Shown here: piece after piece, positions 18,327 to 27,011 of the stretch
Position numbering within the stretch: position 1 is the first letter of the stretch
Layout of the letters: each line of letters starts with the position of its first letter
Source: Hyphomicrobiales bacterium
Lineage (GTDB): Bacteria; Pseudomonadota; Alphaproteobacteria; Rhizobiales; Rhizobiaceae
Assembly (NCBI GenBank): GCA_900472575.1
Contig: UCIV01000040.1
Location: 1-64,000 of the forward strand
Direction of reading: 5' to 3'
DNA length: 64,000 nucleotides
The notes under the pieces: generated by a model
What the model was told of the DNA's origin: nothing
The model's database searches: none
The model's input: only the letters and a program-made list of their open reading frames with translations
Made by a program: the position numbers and the translations under genes

Positions 18327-18961
18327 CGCGGTGGTGTGCTTGCGGTCCAGTGTCTGCTCTCTAAATACGGTGCTTGCTTTCTGCAGACAAAAAGTGGTGT
18401 TGGCGACGAACGCCGAACGGTAGGCAAGTCCCTAAACTAGCCCTCGACGGGACCAAGCATACGAAAATGGACAAGCCGTAGCATCCAAAATCACCTAGCT
18501 TACCATGTAACTTCAGGAACAGAGGAGCGATCATGCACTGACAGGCGACTTCGGTCACAAAAGCGGAAATAATTGCCGCTCGCCCGTCCTGTTGACTGAT
18601 ACCCAAAGCCAGGGCACAAAGGTGGCATCCACGGTCGCTCGCGATTGGAAAACAGAGGGAATTTCAAGGATTTTTTCTAAGTCATTGAAATTATGTGAGA
18701 ATCCAGGCCTCCCAGGAAAGTCGTCTTTGACCGATTTTTTGAATTAAATTGGCGACCATCTCCCGCACTAAAAAGTGGCGTCCTCTAAATAAGTTGGGCG
18801 ATCTCTTCCGCAGTTTCTTCGGCTATCCGTCGCGTTCGAAGACGGCTAGGAAAAACTGGCTGGGGACCCGCGATTAGTGAGTGCAATAGGGCCGAGAGCG
18901 GACTGTCCCGGTTTTCAATTAAGGGTGGTGATTAGCCGCTGGCGTGATTGCCCATTGATAG
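18327..18961. other. Intergenic spacer between convergent modules
   Basis: About 635 bases separate the exonuclease from the end of the minus-strand STAND gene. They contain direct repeat copy 1 (18560-18715) with boundary motif C. I see no credible gene; short frames lack ribosome sites. No strong terminator hairpin was found for either neighbour. Confidence 0.5.
18560..18715. repeat. Direct repeat copy 1 (with boundary motif C)
   Basis: This stretch matches 24568-24724 in the same orientation. Both hold an AAAGCGGAAATWATTGCCGC core (motif CGGAAATAATTGCCG at 18564-18578 here), then a nearly identical block of about 45 bases ending GGTCGCTCGCGAT. After a looser stretch both end in TGTGAGAATCCAGG. 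The end of copy 2 (GTTCCCCAGCCA) looks a little like a tRNA 3' end; this copy has GCCTCCCAGGAA. The pair encloses the 5.2-kb STAND gene like attachment sites or a transposon scar. Confidence 0.75.
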
Positions 18962-21900
18962 CTACACGGCGCCCCTGGTTCGCTGCTGTTTCCGGCGCCG
19001 TCGAGGAAGTCGACGCGGTTGAGTCTGACCAGTGTTGCGGAACCTGTTGTCAATCTGGTCCAGCGTGGCGCGCGCCGAATATGCGTTGACCTCGAGCAAT
19101 TCCTCGAAAAGGCTTGTGCCTATGTCGCGAGTGTCCGGACCAAGGCGGTGCAACGTCACCGCGATATCTACGAAGTCCGGTGCGACCGCCGACGTGCCCG
19201 TCCGAATATCACCAAGATCATTGCGCCAGCTTTCAACAAGTGCCATGGCTATCTTTCCGACGAGCGTTGCTTGATGAGGCAATAGTGTCTGAAGCCGATC
19301 AATAATGAAGGTGGATTCTCGGCTGTGGGCTACTTTCAAGTAGTCGGCCAAGACCGAGAGCAGCGGTATCCAGTTGTCGTCCGGCTCGATCTCGTCGATC
19401 AGCCTAAACAGGTCGAGGATCGCACGCCACATCCTAGGTGTTGCGACGGGGATGAGTTGCTGCAGTAGCTTGGAGGATGCAGAAGCGGAGCGTGCATCTG
19501 TGTCAGCCCATACGTTGGTGGCGGCATATGCCACACCCACGCGTTCCTCTTCCGCGCCAGCTGAAACTATATCCGACAGCATGGGCTTCGGCCATTCAAG
19601 CTCGGGACGTATGAGAGCCGCGAGTGTCACAAGCTCTCCATAGGCCTGTCGCACGCGAGGCGCTTCGGCCTCTTTCCAGTCTGCTATAATTGAACCAACA
19701 AGGTCGGGCACCGTCCAGATAGAATGCGCCAACATAGCTGCCGCTTCGCGTGTCTTGGACAGGTCGGGATAGCGCCTGAAAAGCGCATCGATGAGCGCTC
19801 GGAGCTTTGCGGGATCACTAGGTCGAATGTAGGGGAACCAACGAAGTAAAGCGCTCCAAATCCGCTGTTCCTCGTCGCGCTTCAACTGCTCAAGCAGGAG
19901 ATCTAAGATGCGATCTGGGTTCTTCCGCTGAAGATATATCCGGATCAGCGTCTCAATAATCGGGTAGTTGCCGTGAGGAAGGATCGACAGGCCGCCCATT
20001 CCCCAAAGGACACTCGCTTCCCGCTCTTCCTTCTTGTTTGACGACACATCTTCTTCAGGAAGCTTGGTGAGATCGTCGTCATCTTCAGCTGCCACGTCGT
20101 CCGTTTCATCTGCATTCGGAACAGCAAGCCACGCGGTCACAAGTGCGGTGGTGGCGTCGTCAATAACGAAATCCCGTCTAATTAATCTCTCAATCGCTCT
20201 GGCAACGCCGCCTCTGAATTCTTCACCCTGGAACCCGCGCGCATCGGTGTCTTTAATCAGATCGACTACCAGTTTCGGGTCGCTGGTCTCCGCCATCGCG
20301 TCAATCGCGTAGCCGGCCGCGCGTGTCCCATAGAATGGCTCAAACTGCTCGATGAGCCGCTTGGCACGCTCAGGGTCAGCTTTCGAGTATTCAGCAAACT
20401 CGCGCGCAAGCTGGATGTTGCCGCCCTTACGCCAATGTTTCGGATTGTCCCACCCCGTCGCGTCCGGCAATTGTTTGAACGCGCTGATGATGTCCTTATC
20501 GCTTGCCAGCGCAAGGCTCTTCGCCTCGATGGGCGAACCGATAAAGGTTGGCCCGTAAAAGGTAATGCCGGTGCGATCATCCGGAAAGCGCCTCCGCTCT
20601 TCGGCGATCCGCCTCTTCACAGTTTTAGAGGTTCGATCTTCCGGGAGTGCCGAAAGCACACGCAGCTTCAACTTTCTGATAAGCTGGTCGAAGTATTGCC
20701 GACCCTTGGCGTCGAGGCCCGCTCTTGGGGTAGGTTTGTAGTCGAGAACAGCTGATTCAAACTGCTCTAACTCTTCATCCGACCAGTAGGGACTTACGGC
20801 TGCCACGAGACGCGTTGCAGTTGCTGTGAGATCTTGCGAGTTGCCGAGTTGAAGGCGTTTCTTATTGTCCAAGAAGAACCGCAAAGACCGCTTTGCGAAA
20901 CGTTCGGGCTTACTCGCTAACCCATGAGCAATCAGCCGCTGGGCAGGGAGCGCATCCTCCGCTTCGATTTCGCTTAGCCATTTCTCGAAACCAGCGGGAT
21001 CTCGATCAGCAAAAGTCTCGACGGCGACACGGAAGGCACCGAGTATCGATTTTTCTGGCAAGTCGATGTCATCACGTTCTCCCTCAAATCGCAGATCGAG
21101 GTGATAGGAGATGGCAAAGCCCGGCCCGTCGTCATCTTGGATGGATCGCCTAAGCTGCGCAAATGCGGTCGTGAGCCATGGCCACAGTTGCCTTAAAAAT
21201 AACGAGGGACTTTCAGCTGCCAAAGCCTCAAGGCTGTCCCAGCCATCGGACTCCACAATATCAGTTATCGGTTTGGTCGTGGAGTTCGCCATGTGCCAGA
21301 GCACGTGCGCCGTATCGTCACCCTTTGGTTCGCTCAACAAACTGCGGCGTTTTACCTCGGCTATGCCTTTCTGGAGTTCAGTGTCCAATTTCTTCGCGAC
21401 AAGCCTTATTGCGAGCTCGGGATATGATGCACCAACGACTCCGACCATATCGTCGAACGCATAAGGGGAAATGTCTGAACGACCAGCGACTGTTTCCGCG
21501 ACCCGCAGAACATCTTCTGACCATTCGGGACAACCTCGAATGACCGACCATATTGCGTTGTCATGCTTCGCATCTGAAAGCCATTGCTCTTTGATCAGGG
21601 CTAGGACTTGGTTAGGAGCAAACTTCCATGCGGAATCGAGAATTCCAGCGGCAACGTTCTCCTCACTATCGGAGGCCATGGCTTCGGTGATTGTGGCGCG
21701 AAGACGCTCAAACCAACCTTGACTGCCAATCATCGCCTGCAACGCGGTGCGGCGTTGCCCCGACTTGAGTGCCTCCGCGAAAAGAACTGCTTCAGGGTCT
21801 GTAGGAGCATTTTGTGTGCCGAGGAATTCAATCAGCAATATTCTCAGGTGCTTGCGCAGCGTAGGAACGTTCCAGATCGTGCGCAACTCGGTCAGGTAGG

Positions 21901-24193
21901 TTTCCGGCTCTACGCCGCGCAAATAGGCGAGTGACGTCCAGAGCTTGGGTCTTATGAAGAGTGATGACTCACGCTCCAGAACATAAGCGGACAAGCTGCC
22001 AGTTTGCTGAGCAAACGCCCTGGCCAGTGCGTGCTCGAAGACTGTCTGGTGGGAGAAACCAATGCTGCCTGGCCCGCCGAAGTACGCAAGAATTCCGCTG
22101 GCAACAAGGGAAGCCAACGCTGATGCTTGGCCGTCATAGCGGGCTGACGCGAGCCACAGTGTCTCCTTCTCGGCCATATCCTCGGCGATTTTTGACGCTA
22201 ATGCCGAGAGTTGCGGCCCGTTAGGTTGGTTGAGGATTCGCTCGCGCCACATGTAGTCGAGCATTTCGTGATACTTTAGGAACGGCTCGATCGACCCAGG
22301 GCGATCAAGCTTTAGGAAAGTCGCGAGTGCCTGCGGCGTGCGCATGACCTCTTGAGCATCGCCTGGCCAACCAGCCGCCGCTATTCCGTGTTCCTCGAGG
22401 ATCTTGAGAACGGTACTCCACGGGGGAAGGCCGAGTGTGATGCTCTCGGCCTGAACGCTTTTAAGCCTCGTATCGTGCTCATACTCGAACGAGCGAGCCG
22501 AGAGAACAATGTGAATGTTTCGTTCGCCGCCAAGACGCCGGACAAGATTTAATAGGACGCTTAGTCGACCGGTCGATAAATCGACGTAGGTGGCAAGTGC
22601 ATCCAGTTGGTCAATAATAAGTACGACAGGACGAAGGGAGGCGGCTTCACGCAGAATTGCGCTTGGTCGCCTTGATAGTCCTAGGAAGTCGCTGAGCTTT
22701 TCCTCGGTGTCGACGGAGGGGTCCAATAGGTCGGCTTTGATCGCTAGGATCGGAACCGCTCTTTTGCGCAGCTCAATGCCCAGTGCTGCAAGGAGTGCAG
22801 ATTTCCCGGAGCCGGGAAGCCCTAGTAGTGCAGTCGTGCTTGTCTCGGTGCCTTCAATTGTTGAAAGGAGTTGCTCAAGTTCAGGTCTGGGAATCTCGGT
22901 GCCATCGGGCAGTGAGCGAGGCCAATTTAGCAGGGACAGCGATGCCGTCTGTAGAGTGCCACGATCCTCGGTGGCCTGTTCGTACTCGTGTTCACGAAGC
23001 ACAGACATAACGGTGACGCCGAGCTTCTCGCGCAAATAGGTTGCGGTCTCGGCGTCCTTGATCTTCTCAACATCCCGTTCTGCCACACGCAAGAAAAGCG
23101 AGAATGACCCAGCCTTTGTCTTGACGACGCTGATGTTCGGGTTGCCAGTCAATGCCTTCAGACCCGTGACGATACTTTCGACGCGGTCACTGGGATAGTC
23201 GACCTCGTGACCGGTCAACGTCAGAACGACGTTACATTCCACCACCGAACCAAATTTTCCTTCTGAGGCGATCGGCGGAGAGGCGTGATCGTCGGCGATT
23301 GAGTTCGCCGGAGGCGGGGGCTGCGAGCTCACTGACAGCACTTCATCTAGGCGCGGATTGCTGATGGCGTATGCATCAACCAGCTCAAACGCAAATGCGC
23401 TGGCATGAGCAGCGGCAATCGGCTGATCAATGAGGTCCCGCTCGGGGTCCTTGCCCTCTCTAAGGTCCGATATGCCACGGATCACAATGAGTGGCTTGCT
23501 TTCTCGCTCTGCCGCGAAGATTGCGCCGTAGCCCTCCATCTCAAGGCCAGTAGAATCGCCGTAGTTCTCGGTTATTCGCTTCTCAAGAAGCGCCTTCGGG
23601 TTCGATACTACGGCCTCGACCGAAACGATTGGGGCAGTGATAGCCTTTGGCGGAAAGGCTACGGGATACTCAGAAGAGCCTGGCTTCCCAAATTTGGCAG
23701 GGGCCCGGATACGCGAAGGCCAATCGCCATCTCTTGCGACCTTTCTCGCAAGATGAACTAAGGCGGGCTGCACGGCGATTGTGCGAGGCCGGGCACTAAA
23801 TGTTTTTGCTTCCTTGCCACCATAGGGCCAATAGAGGTGGCTTGCTGCTACAACGCTTCCGATACCAGCGTCCTTGGGCTTTCGAGAAGCAGCAACTCCT
23901 ATAAAAACGATTAGTTCGACGTTACCAATCGTCACGATGGCGTTCGTGACGGCACTCAAAGCCTCAAGATTTCCCGCGCCGCTTTCCACAACGATAACAA
24001 GCCAATCGTCTCCTGTTCCGGAGAACTGGCCCAGCTCAAGGAAATTGCCATCGCGGCCCTTGAGTGTGCCCAGGTCTGAAAGGTGCTCCCGAACGGCCTC
24101 CATCTCCAGTCCGAGCGCGGTGACAATTACAACGCGTCGGAGCCCCCTGGCGTCCGCTTCGGCGAGTACCTTAGCTGGATCGACTAGCTTCAT
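18962..24193 (-). CDS. STAND/NACHT-like ATPase with nucleoside-phosphorylase effector
   Basis: This 1743-residue protein has three layers. Residues of about 18-280 are a PNP/MTA-SAH nucleosidase-like domain: VVIVTALGLEMEAV, VFIGVAAS, GLEMEGYG at 217-224 and RGISDLREG with D243, so the active-site residues of that fold are present. Residues of about 315-405 form a small alpha-beta domain that may be an effector-associated linker. Residues of about 440-700 are a P-loop ATPase with Walker A GLPGSGKS at 458-465 and Walker B VVLIIDQLDAL at 523-533. The remaining 1000 residues look like helical repeats, the usual sensor of Avs/NLR-type proteins. It would sense an invader and deplete a nucleoside or nucleotide. 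That is inferred from architecture. It is transcribed alone and flanked by direct repeats. Confidence 0.8.
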   Translation of the reverse strand: MKLVDPAKVLAEADARGLRRVVIVTALGLEMEAVREHLSDLGTLKGRDGNFLELGQFSGTGDDWLVIVVESGAGNLEALSAVTNAIVTIGNVELIVFIGVAASRKPKDAGIGSVVAASHLYWPYGGKEAKTFSARPRTIAVQPALVHLARKVARDGDWPSRIRAPAKFGKPGSSEYPVAFPPKAITAPIVSVEAVVSNPKALLEKRITENYGDSTGLEMEGYGAIFAAERESKPLIVIRGISDLREGKDPERDLIDQPIAAAHASAFAFELVDAYAISNPRLDEVLSVSSQPPPPANSIADDHASPPIASEGKFGSVVECNVVLTLTGHEVDYPSDRVESIVTGLKALTGNPNISVVKTKAGSFSLFLRVAERDVEKIKDAETATYLREKLGVTVMSVLREHEYEQATEDRGTLQTASLSLLNWPRSLPDGTEIPRPELEQLLSTIEGTETSTTALLGLPGSGKSALLAALGIELRKRAVPILAIKADLLDPSVDTEEKLSDFLGLSRRPSAILREAASLRPVVLIIDQLDALATYVDLSTGRLSVLLNLVRRLGGERNIHIVLSARSFEYEHDTRLKSVQAESITLGLPPWSTVLKILEEHGIAAAGWPGDAQEVMRTPQALATFLKLDRPGSIEPFLKYHEMLDYMWRERILNQPNGPQLSALASKIAEDMAEKETLWLASARYDGQASALASLVASGILAYFGGPGSIGFSHQTVFEHALARAFAQQTGSLSAYVLERESSLFIRPKLWTSLAYLRGVEPETYLTELRTIWNVPTLRKHLRILLIEFLGTQNAPTDPEAVLFAEALKSGQRRTALQAMIGSQGWFERLRATITEAMASDSEENVAAGILDSAWKFAPNQVLALIKEQWLSDAKHDNAIWSVIRGCPEWSEDVLRVAETVAGRSDISPYAFDDMVGVVGASYPELAIRLVAKKLDTELQKGIAEVKRRSLLSEPKGDDTAHVLWHMANSTTKPITDIVESDGWDSLEALAAESPSLFLRQLWPWLTTAFAQLRRSIQDDDGPGFAISYHLDLRFEGERDDIDLPEKSILGAFRVAVETFADRDPAGFEKWLSEIEAEDALPAQRLIAHGLASKPERFAKRSLRFFLDNKKRLQLGNSQDLTATATRLVAAVSPYWSDEELEQFESAVLDYKPTPRAGLDAKGRQYFDQLIRKLKLRVLSALPEDRTSKTVKRRIAEERRRFPDDRTGITFYGPTFIGSPIEAKSLALASDKDIISAFKQLPDATGWDNPKHWRKGGNIQLAREFAEYSKADPERAKRLIEQFEPFYGTRAAGYAIDAMAETSDPKLVVDLIKDTDARGFQGEEFRGGVARAIERLIRRDFVIDDATTALVTAWLAVPNADETDDVAAEDDDDLTKLPEEDVSSNKKEEREASVLWGMGGLSILPHGNYPIIETLIRIYLQRKNPDRILDLLLEQLKRDEEQRIWSALLRWFPYIRPSDPAKLRALIDALFRRYPDLSKTREAAAMLAHSIWTVPDLVGSIIADWKEAEAPRVRQAYGELVTLAALIRPELEWPKPMLSDIVSAGAEEERVGVAYAATNVWADTDARSASASSKLLQQLIPVATPRMWRAILDLFRLIDEIEPDDNWIPLLSVLADYLKVAHSRESTFIIDRLQTLLPHQATLVGKIAMALVESWRNDLGDIRTGTSAVAPDFVDIAVTLHRLGPDTRDIGTSLFEELLEVNAYSARATLDQIDNRFRNTGQTQPRRLPRRRRKQQRTRGAV

Positions 24194-24567
24194 ACTTTCT
24201 CCGCAATAGAAAAACGCTAATGGATTCTCTTCAATTGTTGATCCATAAAGCGTCGGGTTCGATTTTATGCAAGAGGATATCGAAGTGGCAACCTCTTAGT
24301 GGGTCCGAGTAGCCTGCAGACATGGTTTGCAATACAGCTCAAGTTTCAGCCATCGAATGGATCTTATTGGCGCGACTAGATGCATTTCTACGAGTGAAAC
24401 AGCATTGCCACGGACAAGCCAGTGTCGAGATTGCTAGTTGAGACTCCCGTCCGATTACCGGTCAAACGGCAGCTATCGGGGATTGTCTCCCGCGGTCTGA
24501 ATGACCGAATTGAAGGCGCAAAGCTGCCGGTCGCTGTCCGGCTGCCTCACCCCAAGATTGAGGTCCG
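24194..24567. other. Intergenic region upstream of the STAND gene
   Basis: It should contain the promoter of the minus-strand STAND gene. A purine-rich GGAGAAAG immediately before its start codon serves as ribosome site. I found no gene, RNA or strong hairpin. Confidence 0.4.
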
Positions 24568-24724
24568 AAAGCGGAAATTATTGCCGCTCGACCGTCCGGT
24601 TGACTGATGCCCAAAGCCAGGGCACAAAGGTGGCATCCACGGTCGCTCGCGATGGAAAAAAAGAAGGAATTCTAAGGACTTTTCGTTAAGCCTTTGAAAT
24701 CATGTGAGAATCCAGGTTCCCCAG
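24568..24724. repeat. Direct repeat copy 2 (with boundary motif D)
   Basis: This is the second copy of the repeat at 18560-18715, in the same orientation, with motif CGGAAATTATTGCCG at 24572-24586. It marks the right edge of the defence island; core genes with normal rhizobial codon use start at 24837. The last 14 bases, AGGTTCCCCAGCCA, resemble the acceptor end of a tRNA, but no tRNA body precedes them. Confidence 0.75.
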
Positions 24725-24836
24725 CCAATTTTCTCTAGAAGATTATGTTTTTGTTGGCGTTTTGATTGCGTGTCATGATTGCTAATCATATCCGCAGACT
24801 TGATAGCCTATGTCGAATCGCTGCACAGAAGCTGGC

Positions 24837-25661
24837 TTAACGCTTCGGCGCAGCGGCGGACTGGACCCTCAGCCCATCAAGCTCCGCCTCGCTCAACGCA
24901 CGCACTGCCCCCTTATCCAGATCACCCAGAGCGAGATTACCGATCGCGACGCGGATGAGGCGCAGCGTGGTTATGTCGAGGTGTTCGAGCATGCGGCGGA
25001 TGTGGCGGTTCTTGCCTTCGTCCAGTTCGATCTCCAGCCAGGAATTCTTTTCGCCTTCGCGCAGCTTTATCGCGCGGCGGGCTTTTAAGGTTTCGCCGTC
25101 CTGATCGATACCTTTCGTCATTGCCTCCAGCATCGCGTCGTCGACGAGCGTGTCGATCTGGACGTGATAGGTTTTCGGCACATGGGTTTCGGGATCGAGC
25201 AACGCATTGGCGAATTGGGTGTCGTTGGTGAAGAGGAGAAGGCCCTCGCTCGCCTTGTCGAGCCGACCGACAGGGGAGAGGTGGGTGTGGTCGTGGCATT
25301 TCAGGCAATCGAAGACGGTCGGGCGGCCTTCGGGGTCATGGCGGGTGGTGACGAGGCCGCGGGGTTTGTTGAGCATCAGATAGACCGGGGCTTCGGCCGC
25401 GACCTCTCTGCCATCGACGGCGAGCTTTGCGGTGTCGAGGTCGATCCAGGCTTCCGTATCGGTGACGGTGCGGCCGTTGACGCTGACTTGGCCGGCGCGG
25501 ATGAGATCCTCGGCTTGCGTGCGTGAGCAGAAGCCGAGTTTCGACAAGGCACGCGGGAGCGTGACGCGTTTGCCGGAGGATGGCGCGGCGGGTTTTCGGG
25601 CGGGGGCCGCCGGCGACCGACGGTTCTGTGTTGGTTTGGGGCGTTGGGGCTTTTCGTTCAT
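24837..25661 (-). CDS. 23S rRNA pseudouridine synthase, RsuA/RluB family
   Basis: This 274-residue enzyme isomerises a uridine in rRNA. ATG 25661 is chosen over 25814 because the extra 51 residues are arginine-rich and read through a repeat element. After a basic proline-rich tail, an S4 RNA-binding domain spans about 30-90 (LPRALSKLGFCSRTQAEDLI). The catalytic domain follows with VGRLDKASEGLLLFTND, whose aspartate is the nucleophile, and later GKNRHIRRML. RluB-type specificity is likely but not provable here; RluE or RsuA are alternatives. The gene is monocistronic, faces the defence island and belongs to the core genome. Confidence 0.85.
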   Translation of the reverse strand: MNEKPQRPKPTQNRRSPAAPARKPAAPSSGKRVTLPRALSKLGFCSRTQAEDLIRAGQVSVNGRTVTDTEAWIDLDTAKLAVDGREVAAEAPVYLMLNKPRGLVTTRHDPEGRPTVFDCLKCHDHTHLSPVGRLDKASEGLLLFTNDTQFANALLDPETHVPKTYHVQIDTLVDDAMLEAMTKGIDQDGETLKARRAIKLREGEKNSWLEIELDEGKNRHIRRMLEHLDITTLRLIRVAIGNLALGDLDKGAVRALSEAELDGLRVQSAAAPKR

Positions 25662-25717
25662 TTCCACATTGTTCCTGCGCAGGCGATCACGCCTTCGCTC
25701 GACTCTGAGTTTGCGGC

Positions 25718-25802
25718 GCGCCCTCTGGCCTGCCGGCTGCCGGGGCAGAGCCACTTGTCTCTGCCCGCTCTTCGAGCCCCCCACAAGTGGGGAGATCACA
25801 AG
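25718..25802. repeat. RIME-like intergenic mosaic element, partial
   Basis: CCTCTGGCCTGCCGGC and the hairpin-forming CCCCACAAGTGGGGAGAT resemble the rhizobial intergenic mosaic elements. The same blocks recur in reverse orientation at 63707-63837. It lies between the divergent pseudouridine synthase and prmB genes. Confidence 0.5.
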
Positions 25803-26009
25803 CGGCACCGACACGCTCTATTTCTAGTCTCGGTTAAACAGCTACGTAGAACCATTTGCCTTGCGGGACGGTCAGGACCGGTCTTGTCCAGCCTTCCCTG
25901 TTGACCCATCCGCCCTTGCCATTCTATGCCCGGCTTCGTCCAGTCCTATATGGTCCGGATGTGATCAAAACCCAATTGCCAAACCCAGTTGTGACGAAGA
26001 GAGACGCCG

Positions 26010-26924
26010 GTGAGCCAGGATAACATTACGACAGACCTCGTGACGCTGCGCGATTACTGGCGTTATGCGATTTCCCGTTTCAATGCGGCGGAGCTGGGTT
26101 ACGGCCACGGCACGACGACGGCCGGGGACGATGCGGCGTTTCTGCTGCTCGATTCACTCAACCTGCCGATCGATGCGCTCGATCCGTTTCTCGATGCGCG
26201 GCTTCTCACCTCCGAGCGCAAGCTGCTGGCCGAGCGGATCGAGACGCGGGTGACGACGCGCAAGCCTTCGTCCTATATTACCGGCCATTCCTATATCCAG
26301 GGCGTACGCTTCCATGTCGACGAGCGGGTGATCGTGCCGCGGTCGCATATCGGCGAGATCCTGTTTTCCGAATATCTGGGCGAACAGGGTTCGGCCTATC
26401 TGCCTGATCCGTTTGCGGTGGAAACTGCCGTCGATATCTGCACCGGTTCTGGCTGCCTTGCGGTGCTGGCGGCAAAGTTCTTCCCTAATGCGGCGATCGA
26501 TGCGGTCGATCTTTCGGCCGATGCGCTGGAAGTGGCGAAGATCAACGTGGCCGAACATGAGGTTCAGGAGCAGGTTTCGCTCCATCAGGGCGATCTGTTT
26601 GCGCCGCTCAAGGGCAAGACCTATGATCTGATCATCACCAATCCGCCCTATGTGGATCATGCCTCGATGGCCGGTTTTCCGGCAGAGCATCAGGCGGAGC
26701 CGGCAATGGCGCATGATGGCGGCGAGGATGGGCTCGATCTGGTGCGCCAGATCCTTGAGCAGGCCGGCGACTATCTCAACCCGGAAGGCGGGATGATCTG
26801 CGAGATCGGCTCGGGCCGGGAAATTCTCGAGGAGGAATATCCGCATCTGGAATTCCTCTGGCTGGAAACGGCTGAATCGCAGGATGCCGTCTTCTGGATT
26901 TCGGCCGAGGCGCTGAAGGGTTAA
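26010..26924 (+). CDS. prmB: Ribosomal protein L3 glutamine N5-methyltransferase
   Basis: This 304-residue PrmB/HemK-family enzyme methylates a glutamine side chain of ribosomal protein L3. The start is GTG 26010 with GAGAGACG upstream. The helical N-terminal domain (to about 110) is followed by the SAM fold with DICTGSGCLAVLAAKFFPNA and the signature TNPPYVD, which binds the glutamine. Length and the GHSYIQGVRFHVDERVIVPR segment fit PrmB better than PrmC, which is usually shorter and acts on release factors. It stands alone in its orientation beside another translation-related gene. Confidence 0.85.
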   Translation: MSQDNITTDLVTLRDYWRYAISRFNAAELGYGHGTTTAGDDAAFLLLDSLNLPIDALDPFLDARLLTSERKLLAERIETRVTTRKPSSYITGHSYIQGVRFHVDERVIVPRSHIGEILFSEYLGEQGSAYLPDPFAVETAVDICTGSGCLAVLAAKFFPNAAIDAVDLSADALEVAKINVAEHEVQEQVSLHQGDLFAPLKGKTYDLIITNPPYVDHASMAGFPAEHQAEPAMAHDGGEDGLDLVRQILEQAGDYLNPEGGMICEIGSGREILEEEYPHLEFLWLETAESQDAVFWISAEALKG

Positions 26925-27011
26925 ACCACCGCCATTTCGACATTTTTCGTTTGCGCAGCGATCAACGGGGCGGCATGTTCCGGTGATGGTTGAGTGTGGA
27001 GACGAAAGATC

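Noticed and set aside
24700..24724. tRNA gene at the end of direct repeat copy 2
   Set aside because: Only the CCAGCCA end resembles a tRNA; no D, anticodon or T arms can be folded upstream.
1..24800. CRISPR array in the defence island
   Set aside because: The repeats seen are four dispersed 15-base motifs and one long pair, with no regular repeat-spacer pattern and no cas gene.
18327..24836. Integrase or transposase beside the direct repeats
   Set aside because: I looked on both strands for tyrosine or serine recombinase and DDE motifs and found none.
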